In this document: piece after piece, positions 22,785 through 34,169 of the stretch | How the letters are laid out: each line of letters starts with the position of its first letter | Numbering within the stretch: the first letter of the stretch is position 1 | DNA from: Amylostereum areolatum | Lineage: Eukaryota > Basidiomycota > Agaricomycetes > Russulales > Stereaceae | Length of the DNA stretch: 64,000 bases | Reading direction: 5' to 3' | NCBI GenBank assembly: GCA_012932865.1 | Contig: SAXG01000081.1 | Coordinates: 62,001-126,000 of the forward strand | Translations under genes and position numbers: made by a program | Notes under the pieces: model-generated | The model's database searches: none | Told to the model about the DNA's origin: nothing | What the model saw: the letters and a program-made list of their open reading frames with translations, nothing else

Positions 22785-23259
22785 CGTTCCGCGGCCCCGA
22801 CGAGCTGAAGCGGCGCAAGATAACACATACAGTTATTCTTCTGGGTCACATCGTTCTCACAGCCTATCACCCCGCTGCAGAGTATGCGTTGCAAATGCGT
22901 TGTCCCTCCTGCAGATATCAGATCCATTTGCTACATCGTGTTCGGTTCGCTGCCGTGGATTTTTATGTAAGATACTTCACTTATACAATCCTGAGACGTC
23001 CCCCGAGTCGTTCATGCGCCTTATCGAAGATGTTGCCCGCACCCGCCTCAAGGTGTGACCATAGAAAGAGACGCCGTCCATCACGGCATCGGGTCTGCTG
23101 TTGGGCGGCGCGGCGAACCTTCTTTCTTCCCGTTCTTCTGGAAAACTCGTGCTCTCCCCGCGCGCCGGCAAGACGCGAGGTTTTCTGGTTTTATACGCGC
23201 ACACAGCTCACTTCTCCCTGAAACCCTCTCCCATCCGCCAACAACATCTCCTGCACAAC
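22785..23259. other. Intergenic spacer with promoter of Hsp70-like copy D
   Basis: Short gap between two tandem Hsp70-like genes. TTTTATACGCGC at 23189-23200 lies about 60-70 bases before the ATG, with the same motif at the same spacing as in copy B. Confidence 0.55.
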
Positions 23260-25750
23260 ATGCCTGAAAGAGAGCCTTACCGCGGCACGAAACGTCGACT
23301 TGTCCTCGCGTTCGACCTCGGAACTACATTCAGCGGCATCTCGTACGCGGTGCTGGACCCCGGCATCGTCCCGAAGATTCACACTGTGATGAGGTGCGTC
23401 TTCCACGATATTCTCGGCCTCTTTCTTCGACTGAGATGATACCAGATATCCTGGACAAGAAACGCGGGACTCCAAAGTTCAAACCGTAATCTACTACGAT
23501 GTCGACGGGAAGGTCGTCGCTACCGGCGCGGAGCAGCCGCCTGCAGGAGATGACAGCGACGAAGAGGACGAATGGCAGGATATACAGCCGCACAAGCTCG
23601 AATGGTACGCTCGTCGCCTTCATTGTCCCACCCCCTACGCACGTCTCACGTCTCACCGCAGGTTCAAACTCCTCCTTCGTCCCAAGCACACCACCACACC
23701 CAACCAAAACATCCCCACGCCCAAGCTCCCGCCTTCTAAAGACATCGTCGACGTCTTCGCCGATTTTTACCGCTACCTCTTCGCCCGCGCCCGCGACTAC
23801 ATCCGCCAAACACACGCCAACGGAGACAGCCTCTGGGACTCCGTCGCGGATGACATCGACTTCGTACTCAGCCACCCCAATGGCTGGGAGGGCGCGCAGC
23901 AGGGCGCGATGCGCAGGGCTGCCGTGAAGGCCGGCCTCGTGCCCGACACGCCTGCTGGACGAGAACGTGTGACGTTCGTGTCCGAGGGCGAGGCCAGCTT
24001 TCATTATTGTTTGTCGAGCAGCCTGGTGGCGGACTCGATCAAGGTGCGTGCAGTCACTCATACCCGGCCTTCCACCGCTCATTTCTCACCCCCTGCAGAC
24101 TGGGAATAACTTGATGATCATCGACGCGGGCGGCGGGACGGTCGACTTGAGCGCATACACGTTTGCGGAGGAGTCGCCCATCAAGATCAACGAGATCGCC
24201 GCTTCAGGATGTACGTGTTAGTTCTTCTTCAGCTCTATCGATCTCACGCAAGCGTCGTTTTTAGCCATGTTCGAAGGCTCGGTCATCGTTCGAAACCGCG
24301 CCGAGCAGCACCTTGTAGGCGCGTGTTTGTCGTCATTTCGCCGCCATATCCCGGTAAACTTATTCCGCGTCGTGCTCTCGCTCTGTAGCGCGCCTCCGCA
24401 ACTCCAAGTTCTCGGGACAGGCGTACATAGACTCGATGGTCGACGAGTTCGACAGGATTACCAAGAAGAGGTTCACACCGGCCGTCGGCGATTCGTATAT
24501 CAAGTTCAGCAACATGCTCACCGATCGCGACGTCAAGGCTGGCATTCGGAACGGACAGATCAAGCTTACCCAGTGCGTTACTGCGACGCTCCGTATCTAT
24601 GACCTGCGTAGCTCACCACTGGGGGCGGTGCCGCAGGGAGGAAGTCAGCGGGTTCTTCGACCCCGGAATCGAGGAGATCATCAACGCAATCAAGGCTCAA
24701 CGGGACGCTGCTGCACCCGCATCGATTTCGGTACGTGTCTTCGCCGCAACGGATTTCTCGGTCATTCTGACCAACTTTCGTAGACTTACTTCTTGGTCGG
24801 AGGGTTCGCCGCTAGCGAGTATCTGTTTGCGAAGCTTGATGCGTTCTTGGCCGACATAGGATGCCGATTGTTTCGACCGGACGATGACACGTAAGTATCC
24901 TTCACGCACGGTAGTATGTAGTATACCTCACATATGTTACCTCTGCGACAGGAAGAAAGCCGTCGCCGAAGGAGCCGTGTCGTTCCAGATCGACCGGTTT
25001 GTTCATAAACGGGTTGCAAAGGCGTCGTATGGGATTATTTGCCACACACACTACGACGCCTCGGATCCTTCCCGTGCTGCACGTTCGGAAAGACGCATCA
25101 AGAATTTAGAAGGATATTGGCGCCTTCCCTATTGGTTCGATGTCATTTTAGAGAGGGTAACCGGCCCTTACCCTCGTCCGTTGCCTTCTTTAACATATGA
25201 TGTGCTCCTGTCAGGGAACGCAAGTATCGGAATCAACTACATTCAAAAGCTCAACCAATAAAAAGTCAGAGAGGGGCGTGGATAGCATATCTTCCAAGAT
25301 CAGAGTTTACCGAGGATCCAAGACGCCCCAGTGGTTCGACGAAGATCCAGGTGAGCTTTGACCCGCTTCTTGTTCACATCCTTTTAATCAATCTCCATGA
25401 ACAGATGGTTTTTCAACACTGTGTAAAATAACTGGAGATGTGTCAAGCGTGCCGAAGCTACCGCAGATGGGTCTCGACGGCCAGACATTCTATCGACAAA
25501 ATTATGACATTGTACTCTCTTTCGGACTCACCGAGCTCAAAGCGCACTTGGAGTGGACCGACCGGGTAAGTTCTTTTGCTGAGAAGAGAGTGCGCCAGCT
25601 GACGGTTTAATCATTCGTGCAGGGAGTTTTGTGTCGGTAAGTCATCCTGCAGCTGTGCGCACGTTCGCGCTACTTATTGACCATCATCACAGAGGTCCCG
25701 CATCGGTGATCTACGAAGACGATTTCGTGACGACGGTCTCAGACGACTGA
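23260..25750 (+). CDS. HSPA12-like Hsp70 ATPase, copy D (intact)
   Basis: Fourth tandem copy, ATG 23260 (MPEREPYRGTKRRLVLAFDL), stop TGA 25748-25750. The phosphate-1 loop is FDLGTTFSGISYA, the phosphate-2 loop IIDAGGGTVDLSAY (about 24118-24159) and the adenosine motif LVGGFAASEYLFAKL (about 24795-24839). It also has KKRFTPAVGDSYIKFSNML, KKAVAEGAVSFQIDRFVHKR, a C-terminal segment with YDIVLSFGLTELKAHLEW and GPASVIYEDDFVTTVSDD. All exons join in phase with GT-AG introns. The VAEGAVSF and FGLTE(F/L)KAHL blocks are shared by all four copies. Likely cytosolic ATPase of unknown client. Confidence 0.85.
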
Positions 25751-27119
25751 GAGGCTTACGAGTAGCCTTCCAATATTCACGGATGTCACCCGGCCTGGCA
25801 GCTTGATTTGTGTTTTTCTTACTGCACTTACGAAGGCTTTGATTGGCTCTGTTATTAACGTAAGTATTTACCGCAGCCGAGCGGTAGCAATAGGAGATGG
25901 AGAATCGCAAGTAACTGGTCCAGCGGATGGAATCACACGCAAACATCGTTCAGGCAGGCGTACTCCTCCGCGTCATTGCATGGTACATTCCTTGGCCAGT
26001 AGAAACCCGTTGAATTGAACGCATGATTAATTTACATGGTTGATATACAGGATGGTAGGAGAAGATAGCAAAAAAGAAGACTGGACGGCGGAAGGCAAGG
26101 ATATTGCGAAGGTTAGGTGGGAATGAGAGGCCGGACGGAGATGGGGACGGGGAGAGTTGAACCCGGCAGATTGGTATGGTGGCGAATGTCAATACAGTGA
26201 GGAATACCGACGAACAGGTCATCGTGATATCACGGCAAGGTGCAGTGGGCTCTTAACAGAGTGACGTGTGAAGACAGCGATGGCAATCCCCGGGGTACCT
26301 CATCAATGCATCTTGAGTGGTGATAGTTTCCGACGTGTATAGGCGTGAAATTCGGTACGAGGTTTGGACAGGGCTGTCACAAGATCCATGGGATGTGGCG
26401 TAACATGAAGCAAATGACGAGCCCGGCCTTCCAGTCGCAGATTATCATCAATTACGACCGAAGTGATAACGAGAAAAAATTCCTACCGCCACATAGATGA
26501 CGGACTTCGTCCTAAAGACTGCCATGACCGTGGCAGTCAGCTCCGCCCTGCAGTTGTTCGCGCCAGCGACCGGCTTTCCTTGGGTGGCGGGTTTCACGGA
26601 AGGTAATTGCGACATTGCTGAAACATGCTTCAGCTGTGACTTACCGAATATTTGAGAGATGGCGTACCGATCCGCAGGTGTATCCTTGCCGCGACTCTCG
26701 TCCTCGTTGCCGCGCTCTCGTCGTATAAATTATTAGACCCTGTATGTATCCCGAAAAATCGGTTTAAAAGATCAAGGAAATGGTACAGGGAACGCACCTG
26801 AATCTAATGAACTGAGTATATCTGCCAACTTCTGGCATTCTTCGGGCGTACATCAGCAATATCACACTTTTTGTTGGGGTGTTGCCGACGGTTTCGGCTC
26901 TGTTGCCGGTGTTGGGGTGTTGATGGCAGTTGTCAGGCCCGGCCGAGTTTGGCAAACCCGGCAACTCCCCGCAATTCCGGGGCAATTCATCAATCGCACT
27001 TCCCGGCATCAAATTTTGATCAGAAGGGAAATTGAGCCGGCCCTAAACTGCGTTTGACCGTGAGACTTTCTCCTTTTCTCATATTTCCCTGCCACGACGC
27101 GTCTTTCCTTCCTTCTCAA
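25751..27119. other. Intergenic region, weak coding signal only
   Basis: No gene I can support. A short frame from an ATG near 26500 (MTDFVLKTAMTVAVSSALQL) begins with a hydrophobic segment but is soon lost. The phrase TTGGGGTGTT appears near 26876 and 26917 and again near 27962, on the far side of the minisatellite. Confidence 0.4.
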
Positions 27120-27698
27120 CCACCACCATCTCTTCACCACCGCCGTCGCCACCGCCGTCGCCACCGCCGTCCCCCTCACCGTCGTCCCCATCGTCCCCCT
27201 CGCCGCCTCGTCACCGCCGCCATCGTCCCCATCGTTCCCCTCGCCGCCTCGTCACCGCCGCCGTCGCCACCTCATCACCGCCGCCGTCACCATCGCGTCA
27301 CCGCCGCCGTTGTTGTCTCGTCACCGCCGCCATCGCCACCCTCGTCACCGCTGCCACACCACCATTGTTCCCTTCGCCGCCTCGTCACCGCCGCTGTCGC
27401 GGCCCAGTCACTGCCGCCCTCGCCACCTCGTCACCGCCACCCTCGCCATTGCGTCACTGCCGCCGTCATCGCCCCGTCACCGCCGCCGTCGCCATCTCGT
27501 CACCGCCACCGTCGCCATCTCGTCACTCCTGCCGTCGCCACCTCGTCGCCACCTCGTCACTCCTGCCGTCGCCGCCGCCGCCGCCGCCGTCATGGCCACC
27601 CTCGCCGTCACCACCTCGTCACTCCCGCCCTCGCAGCCCTTGTCACCAGTGCCGTCGGTGCCTCGTCACCCCCGCCGTTGCCGCCTCGTTACCCTAGT
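27120..27698. repeat. 23-bp GC-rich minisatellite
   Basis: Roughly twenty imperfect copies of a 23-base unit beginning CTCGTCACCGCCGCCG and ending TCGCCAC. Longer variants carry an inserted CCCATCGTTCCCCTCG-like piece and there is a short GCC run near 27570. Because 23 is not a multiple of three, every frame stays open and gives repetitive S/P, R/H or V/T/A-rich translations that are not proteins. It lies in a gene-poor stretch between the Hsp70 cluster and the transposon nest. Confidence 0.85.
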
Positions 27699-28295
27699 TA
27701 CATGGTCTTTTCATTATCTATATTATACTTTTCCTTCTCTACTTCGTGTAGCTCATGTAGTATGTACCACTGATCAATAATAATGATATTGATTTACCCA
27801 TTAAAATGTTTGGATATGAGCAATATAAATTAAATATAAGTATTGAAATGTGTTGTTGTCATGTACTTGAGCCTAAGTTGTACCCAAATGTATGGTGAAT
27901 TGGACACTAGTTGGCTCAACTCCGTGACAGTTGTCCAACCAGACATGGCCTGGGAGACTGTTGGGGTGTTGGGGTGTTTTGTGTGTTTTCGCGAGTTTTG
28001 AGTGTTGGACAACTCCAAAACAGGCTCAAACAAGCCCAAACAAAATGTGTTAAATTGCTGATGTAAATGGTGGCTCGGTGTGTCTGGGGATAGGAAGAAG
28101 GTGTTCTGTGAGGGATTTATTGCCCACTCTCGTGTCCGAGAAGGTGACGCGAGTGCCTACCTGTCTGGCACATCCTCAGCTCGTTCATGGCTTCGGAAAC
28201 GGCGCCATGACGGTATGACGACTCCCAATGCAACGGATGAGATTCGACGAAGGACCGGTATTCGACGTCCATGCTGAGCTCTTTATGTCGATTGA
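27699..28295. other. AT-rich spacer
   Basis: AT content rises sharply after the minisatellite (27700-27860). A TTGGGGTGTTGGGGTGTT repeat is present near 27960. No gene recognised. Confidence 0.45.
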
Positions 28296-28978
28296 TCAGT
28301 CCGCGGAGTCCAGAAACAGGGCATCCGAGAGCTCACTTTCATTCCTTCCGGGAGACCCTGTCACAAAGCGTTCATCGGGGTATACTCGCACCGCTTCTCG
28401 CGTGGCATGATTAATCCATACCTGAATCGGGTCCATACTACCATTCTCCGCCTCGCGAAGCCAAACCTCCAATCCTTCTGGCAATGACCTCATGTCCTCC
28501 GTGTACAACATATGAGATAAGATCCCCAATTTAGACGCGGAGCGCAGATCGACGTCGGTGACGACGCGCGATGCGGGGTGGTGGAAGTATTCAGGTGAAT
28601 TGCAATGACCAGGGTGTCTCCGCCATCCGTGGCGCTCAAATTCTGAGAGAAGTTCCGGTGAACGGAAGGAAGGTTCGGCATCCTGAATGCGGTCTGGCCG
28701 CCGCTGTTGTGGCGCACCATGCAGAGCTGTGCCTCTTCCAATTCGCACAAACAGCGATCAATGTAAAATAACCTATACAAATGAGATGACGCACTCGATG
28801 GAATATCCTGCAGCTGTACTTGTGGATTTGCGTCTAATACATCATACGTTAGGAAACTCGGAGTTGAAAAGAGAATAAGACGCGGACCTTGAATGGGCAA
28901 AAAATACGGGATGCCTCGAACGCGGAGGTGAGTCCGAATTGTAGAGCATCGCGGGTATGTCGAGGCCGAGTATCTCAC
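28296..28978 (-). pseudogene. Minus-strand coding-like exons, unknown protein
   Basis: Several minus-strand stretches look protein-like: LGLDIPAMLYNSDSPPRSRH, SSASSHLYRLFYIDRCLCEL, SRVVTDVDLRSASKLGILSH and MDPIQVWINHATREAVRVYP, ending at a stop at 28296. They lie in different frames and need splicing or shifts to join. They follow directly after the Bem3-like exons and may be its downstream part, but no RhoGAP signature is visible. Family not recognised. Confidence 0.35.
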
Positions 28979-29020
28979 TGAAAGGAGCTCAGATATAGTA
29001 TAAGGAGGAAATGAACAAAC

Positions 29021-30314
29021 CCCATGCAGAACATCCTCTAAAACTGATATCCGACTCGCTCGATGTCAACATGGGTATGGGAGATATTTGGACATCCTCT
29101 CCTGATGAAGAGCCTGTATCACGTTCGGAGAGTTTGGTTAACAAGGGACGTGGCCCCTTGGGCTTGACGATCAAATTCCTTGAGGAGAGAGAGATGGGAG
29201 AGGGATAGATATCTATGGGCGAATCTTCGTTAGCATTTCGAGAATGATTCGTAAGGACGCCCACTTACCCAACGGGGAGTGCGGTTGACTTACATTCAAG
29301 CTATTCACCGATGTCATTGTGCGGAGAGGCTCGATAAGTTGAGGATGCATCGTAGGGGTGAGATCGCTGGCTACTTCTCCGCCGTTTGAATCAGTCGCGT
29401 GACTCCAGGACGTCTCGTCGACAGATGCTATGTTTTGAAAGAGCTCATCTGTTGTCACTTCCGACAACCACAACTCCCTTCCAGTTTCACCCGACGAGAA
29501 ATCACCTCCTTGTAGGTTGTCAGGAAGCAGCGGTCGATCCTGGAGGGCCTGTAGACCGAGGCTTGCGTGGGACAGTTCACGGACCCAATCGTCACGGTTT
29601 GCATTGCTTTCAGCCCACAGAACATGGCGGGCCAGCGCATTTTTTGCTTCCTTAGACTCCACAATGAACAGGCCACAGCCATTGTTCATTCTAGTAGGCT
29701 CCTGTCCAATCTGGGCATCTTTGATGAGAATGGAACCTGCACATAGCCCCACATTCTGTAGAGCTCTGTTCGTGAAAATTTTGAAAGGGAGCGAGGGTAA
29801 ACGCACAGCTTTGTAAGTCAACACAGAGCCTTCCAAAACACAATGATACTCTGTCCCCATGATATCCGTGAGATACCCTTCCATGTTGCTTCCGTCGTCG
29901 TCATGGGATTCAGCCTCGCGAGGTCGTCCTCTAGAGTCCGAGGTCAGAAACGCAATCACTTCATCGTTGTCATCGACGGGAAGTTTGATGAGCGCGCCCA
30001 AGTATTCCTCGAGCATCTCCTACATGCACGAAATGCACAATAAGCACCTCTCATTTAGAGATACGACTTCGCAAAACGAGCGACTCGGATCATGCCTTAA
30101 GCTCGTCAACCTGCGAGGGCGTAGGATCGCTCCATAGCGCTTTCCCATCCGGAAGACGAGAAAGATTCTTTCGAACTTGACGCCCGTGCGACGCGCGCAC
30201 ACGTCGGTCCAGTTGGTGCACATCGGTATAGAGTTTGCGCACGGACCAACTGGGCTTCCCGTTTCCAGCGTCGACGGAGAGGATGAACCACCGGTTGCCA
30301 TTTGACCGCGCGGA
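29021..30314 (-). pseudogene. Bem3-like PX-PH protein gene, 3' portion
   Basis: Minus-strand exons of a gene resembling fungal Bem3 (PX, PH, then RhoGAP; regulates Cdc42 at polarity sites). 30314-30096 gives the PX core NGNRWFILSVDAGNGKPSW, RKLYTDVHQLDRRVRASHG and LSRLPDGKALWSDPTPSQVD. After an intron at 30020-30095 with a GC donor comes MLEEYLGALIKLPVDDNDEV (end of PX) and a PH domain with EGYLTDIMGTEYHCVLEGSV, GLFIVESKEAKNALARHVLW and ANRDDWVRELSHA. A GTAAGT donor at 29268 leads to a further exon (29212 down to about 29021) rich in S and P. The gene is cut at 30314 by a retrotransposon LTR; its 5' part resumes at 54305. No RhoGAP domain is visible, so it is broken or already truncated. Confidence 0.7.
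30310..30314. repeat. Target-site duplication GCGGA (left)
   Basis: GCGGA directly precedes the left LTR and is repeated at 54305-54309 directly after the right LTR. A 5-bp duplication is normal for Ty3/gypsy integration. Removing everything between restores an open reading across the junction of the Bem3-like gene. Confidence 0.9.
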
Positions 30315-30737
30315 TGTCACGGATCGCTCCATTTCTCTCTTCGTTTGCAGACCTCGTACACGCGACACGTCACGGCACATGACTTGCCTTCGCATCACAT
30401 GCTTCAATGACGTCATTGCCCGGACTTCCGAGTGGGGTTCCGCGTTCTTATCTATGACATCATTGCTCTGGACCTTCGTCCTCCGCCCCATGACTCCTTT
30501 CTTATTGTTCCCCCCGCTCGCACCACTATCGCATCACATCGCACCATTGTTCCCACTTGTATATAAGGACAGTGTTTCTCTTCCCTTTTCCCTAGACTGT
30601 CCATCTCGTCATACGGTACTGTAGCGCACGTTGCACTACCCTAGGCCTGACACTCTCGAATCCATCTGTTCTCTCTTGCTCCTCCCATCGTCGCGACTTA
30701 GGCGGTTCCATCGGTCTCATAAACTGCGTTTCTGACA
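30315..30737 (+). repeat. Left LTR of gypsy element 1
   Basis: 423 bp, TG...CA ends, contains TATATAAGG near 30561 as a likely Pol II TATA box. Same length as the right LTR at 53882-54304. Confidence 0.92.
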
Positions 30738-31744
30738 TCGACCGCCTCCAAGCGCGAGCTTGGCCTCAAGCCGAAGCCCTTCAAGGGCGACAGAAGCGAC
30801 ACCCTCCGATTTGCCCTAGAGCTCCGCATATTCCTTCGTGTTAACAAAGATGTTTACACTACAGATGATGCCAAGATGATGCTCCTCATCAGCCTGATGG
30901 AGGGAGACACGGCAAACTCCTGGGCCATGCACCGCCGCATGGAGCTCTTTGCCGACGAGGACAAGAAGGAAGAAGCTGAGGACTCCGGCAAAACACCCCC
31001 AAAGCTCCACTACAGCACCTACAAGGAGCTTTCGGACAGGTTTGGTCGGGACTTCGTACCCATCGAACCAAAGAAGGAGGCCCAGCGTGAGATCAACGAG
31101 CTTGCGATGACTACTTGGGACGTCACTGACTTCATCACCGAGTTTGAACTGCTGGCGACTATGACGGAATACGACGAGGAAGCGCTGATCCACTTCTTCA
31201 AGAAAGGACTGCAGCGTGACCTCGGCAAGCAGGTGGCCCGGTCGTACCCATTCCCCACTGACCTCGTGGAGTGGAAGGAGCGCGCCCGCCGCATCAACCA
31301 CCAATGGCTTGAGGAGAACCCGGAGAGGAAGAGCAGTCAGTCCAAGGGGGCTGTCGCGCTCACCTCGAATGGTTCGGCCAACGACTCCTCGTCACGCCGA
31401 GTCGGCGCCTTCACCAACACCTTGACCTGCCCTGTAAAGCTGACAGACGACGAGCACGCAAAGATGATGCATGAGGGCAGGTGCTTCATGTGTCGACAGG
31501 CCGGTCACGTCTCCCGCGACTGCCCCAACCACGACTCGAGCGCGCGATGGGTGGGCGCAGTGGAGACTGGATCTAAGGCCCCCCCCCCCCACTGACGAGC
31601 ACAGCTCCACCCACTGCGAAAGCAGCTCCCGACCCGTCTAAAACCATTGCGGCGATCACTCACCAGCTGAAGGATCTGGACGCGGAAGGCAAGAAGCAGG
31701 CAGTAGCGCTGTTGAAGGACATCCTGGAATCGCAGGATTTTTGA
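30738..31744 (+). pseudogene. Gag of gypsy element 1 (5'-truncated)
   Basis: Open frame begins directly after the LTR with TASKRELGLKPKPFKGD and has no start codon, no leader and no primer-binding site. The retrotransposon gag core follows (LRFALELRIFLRVNKDVYTT, FEREL-like region, LIHFFKKGLQRDLGKQVA). A zinc knuckle CFMCRQAGHVSRDC (C-x2-C-x4-H-x4-C) lies at about 31486-31527. The frame breaks in a run of twelve C residues at 31579-31590, then continues to QLKDLDAEGKKQAVALLKD and stops in TTTTTGA at 31744, overlapping pol. Confidence 0.8.
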
Positions 31745-34168
31745 AACGCCCCCCAGTCGCGTCGTCTGGTGGAGGCAAAGGACTTTTGGTATCATTGTCG
31801 AATCGTTTCGCTGTATTATCATCCATGCATACCTGTGAGCAATCATATCCCCCGTGTTTGTATCTGTCTACCGTCACCAAGAACAGGCAAACACCATCGA
31901 TCACGCTCAAGGTCAAGCTGATTGGACGAGTTACCAAAAGAGAAATCGACGCAGACGCGCTGCTTGATAGCGGCGCAGAAGGAATTATCCTGAACCGAAG
32001 CTTCGTTGAACGCAAGAAGCTTACCACAAGAAGACTAGAAAACCCGTTCCCCGTGCGTAATGTGGACAGCACCGAGAACATCATGGGCTGGGTACGCGAC
32101 ACAATGACCCAGCGGATCCGGATATACTCGCAAGATTCAAAGGCGTACCATGAGGAAAAAGCTGAGTTCTTCATCACCGACATCGGCGATCATGACATGA
32201 TCCTTGGAACAGACTGGCTCGACGAGCACAATCCCACCATAGACTGGCAACGAGACCGTGTTGACATGCTCCGCTGCCCTCCCTCGTGCACTCTGTCCAA
32301 ACCTCCTGTGACGAACCTCGCAACCAAGCCATGGAAACCATCATCGGTCCAATCACAGTGTAAGGTTGAAGCAGGTAGAACCCCAAGGACACCTCTCGTT
32401 CTGGATGACCCCTTCCCAGAGCCGACATATGTGTCCTGGACCCCAGTCCCCACTTATGTTATTCCTGCACGCAGAGTCAAAGGTGTTCGCGTTCACACGG
32501 TCCATCGCTCCCCTCTACCTACACGACTCTTCACTGAGGATGACGATGAGCGGCCCATGGTATTCCGAGACTGGGAGATCAATGGACTACGCCGCGCTGG
32601 AATCCTCCCTGAAACCGATGGTCCTAATCCAGATGCAGTACCCATCCGCGCGGGCTTTACAAAAGCGCAGGAGCTTGCAGAGCATTCAAAAGAGAACGCA
32701 CGCCCGCAAACCTTCGAAGACTTAGTCCCCCCTCTGTACCGCGACTTCGCGTCTGTATTTGACAAGAAAACCTCTGAGCAACTTCCTGACCGACGACCAT
32801 GGGACCATGCTATCGACATGAAAGACGGCTTTGAACCCAAACCGTGCAAAATCTACCCCCTCTCACCTTCCGAGCAGATCGAACTCGACACCTTCCTCGA
32901 CGACCACCTGAAGAAGGGCTATATCCGCCCATCGAAGTCACCTCAGGCGAGTCCATTCTTCTTTGTGAAGAAAAAGGATGGAAAGCTGCGTCCTGTACAG
33001 GACTATCGAGAATTAAACAAGGGCACTGTCAAGAATGAATACCCCTTGCCACTGATCTCTGAAATTGTCGACCGTCTCAAAGGTGCAAAGATCTTCTCCA
33101 AGATGGATGTTCGCTGGGGCTACAACAACGTCCGCATCAAGGAAGGCGACGAGTGGAAGGCTGCGTACAAGACGAATCGCGGTCTCTTTGAACCTACGGT
33201 GATGTTTTTCGGACTTATGAACTCCCCTGCAACGTTTCAGGCAATGATGAATGAACTGTTCAAGGATCTCATCGACTCGGGCAAGGTCATTATCTATATG
33301 GATGACATCTTGGTGTTCACTCGCACCATGGACGAACACCGTGCCATAGTGCGGCAGGTTCTGCAGTGTTTGCAAGACAACGACATCTTCCTCAAACCGG
33401 AGAAATGTGTCTTTGAGCAAGACTCTGTTGAATACCTCGGACTCATCATCTCGCGCGACAAGATCGCTATGGACCCCATCAAGGTAGCAGGTATTCAGGA
33501 CTGGCCGACACCACGAACGGTCAAAGATGTGCAATCCTTCCTCGGCTTTGGCAACTTCTACCGACGTTTCATCAAGGACTTCTCCAAGGTTGCACGACCC
33601 CTATTTGACCTGACAAAGAAGGACTGCACATGGGACTGGTCGACGGACTGCCAAACTGCGTTTGACGCACTGAAAGCTGCGTTTACTTCCTCCCCCGTCT
33701 TGGTCATGCCTGACCCAAAGAAGCCTTACCTCGTCGAAGTCGATGCCTCGGACTTTGCTACTGGAGGTATACTCTCGCAGAAAGGCGACGACGGTCACTG
33801 GCATCCAGTGGCGTATCTGTCCAAGGCCCTATCGGAACCGGAACGGAACTACGACATCTACGACAAGGAGCTGCTTGCGATCATCCGTGCGCTTGAAGCC
33901 TGGTGCCACTACCTCGAAGGCGCCCCCGACACTGTCAAAATCTGGACAGATCACAAGAACCTGGAGCACTTCAAGATGGCACAGAAGCTGAGCCGCCGAC
34001 AGGCACGTTGTGGGCTCTGTTCCTCACTCGATTTGACTTCTCGCTCGTTCACAAACCAGGAATATCCCATCGCCCGGATCCAATGTCTCGACAACCCGAT
34101 CACAAGGATGGTGTTGAAAACGGCAACAAGGAGCGCATTTTGCTTGACCCCAAGTACTTCCAGGTACG
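31741..34168 (+). pseudogene. Pol of gypsy element 1: protease, RT, RNase H
   Basis: Begins in the gag stop region. Aspartic protease with ALLDSGAEGIILN (active D-S-G) and ITDIGDHDMILGTDWL. Reverse transcriptase with LRPVQDYRELNKGTVKNEYP, VRWGYNNVRI, MFFGLMNSPATFQAMMN and catalytic IIYMDDILVF (YMDD). Connection and RNase H with VEVDASDFATGGILSQ, YDKELLAIIRALEAW and WTDHKNLEHF. A 2-base insertion near 34015 shifts the frame, after which LTRFDFSLVHKPGISHRPDP restores the family pattern. Coding is cut at 34168 by a later insertion and resumes at 44142-44145 in register. Confidence 0.9.
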
Positions 34169-34169
34169 C

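Noticed and set aside
27054..27773. Long open frame of about 240 codons rich in P, S, H and R
   Set aside because: It is produced by the 23-bp minisatellite; other frames are equally open and no start context, intron or domain supports a protein.
28296..28978. RhoGAP domain completing the Bem3-like gene
   Set aside because: The minus-strand exons here do not show the conserved arginine-finger region or other RhoGAP motifs, so the domain was not called.
31561..31600. Programmed frameshift in the C run of gag 1
   Set aside because: A run of twelve C is prone to length error or slippage; element 2 has no equivalent at this place, so a mutation or sequencing error is simpler.
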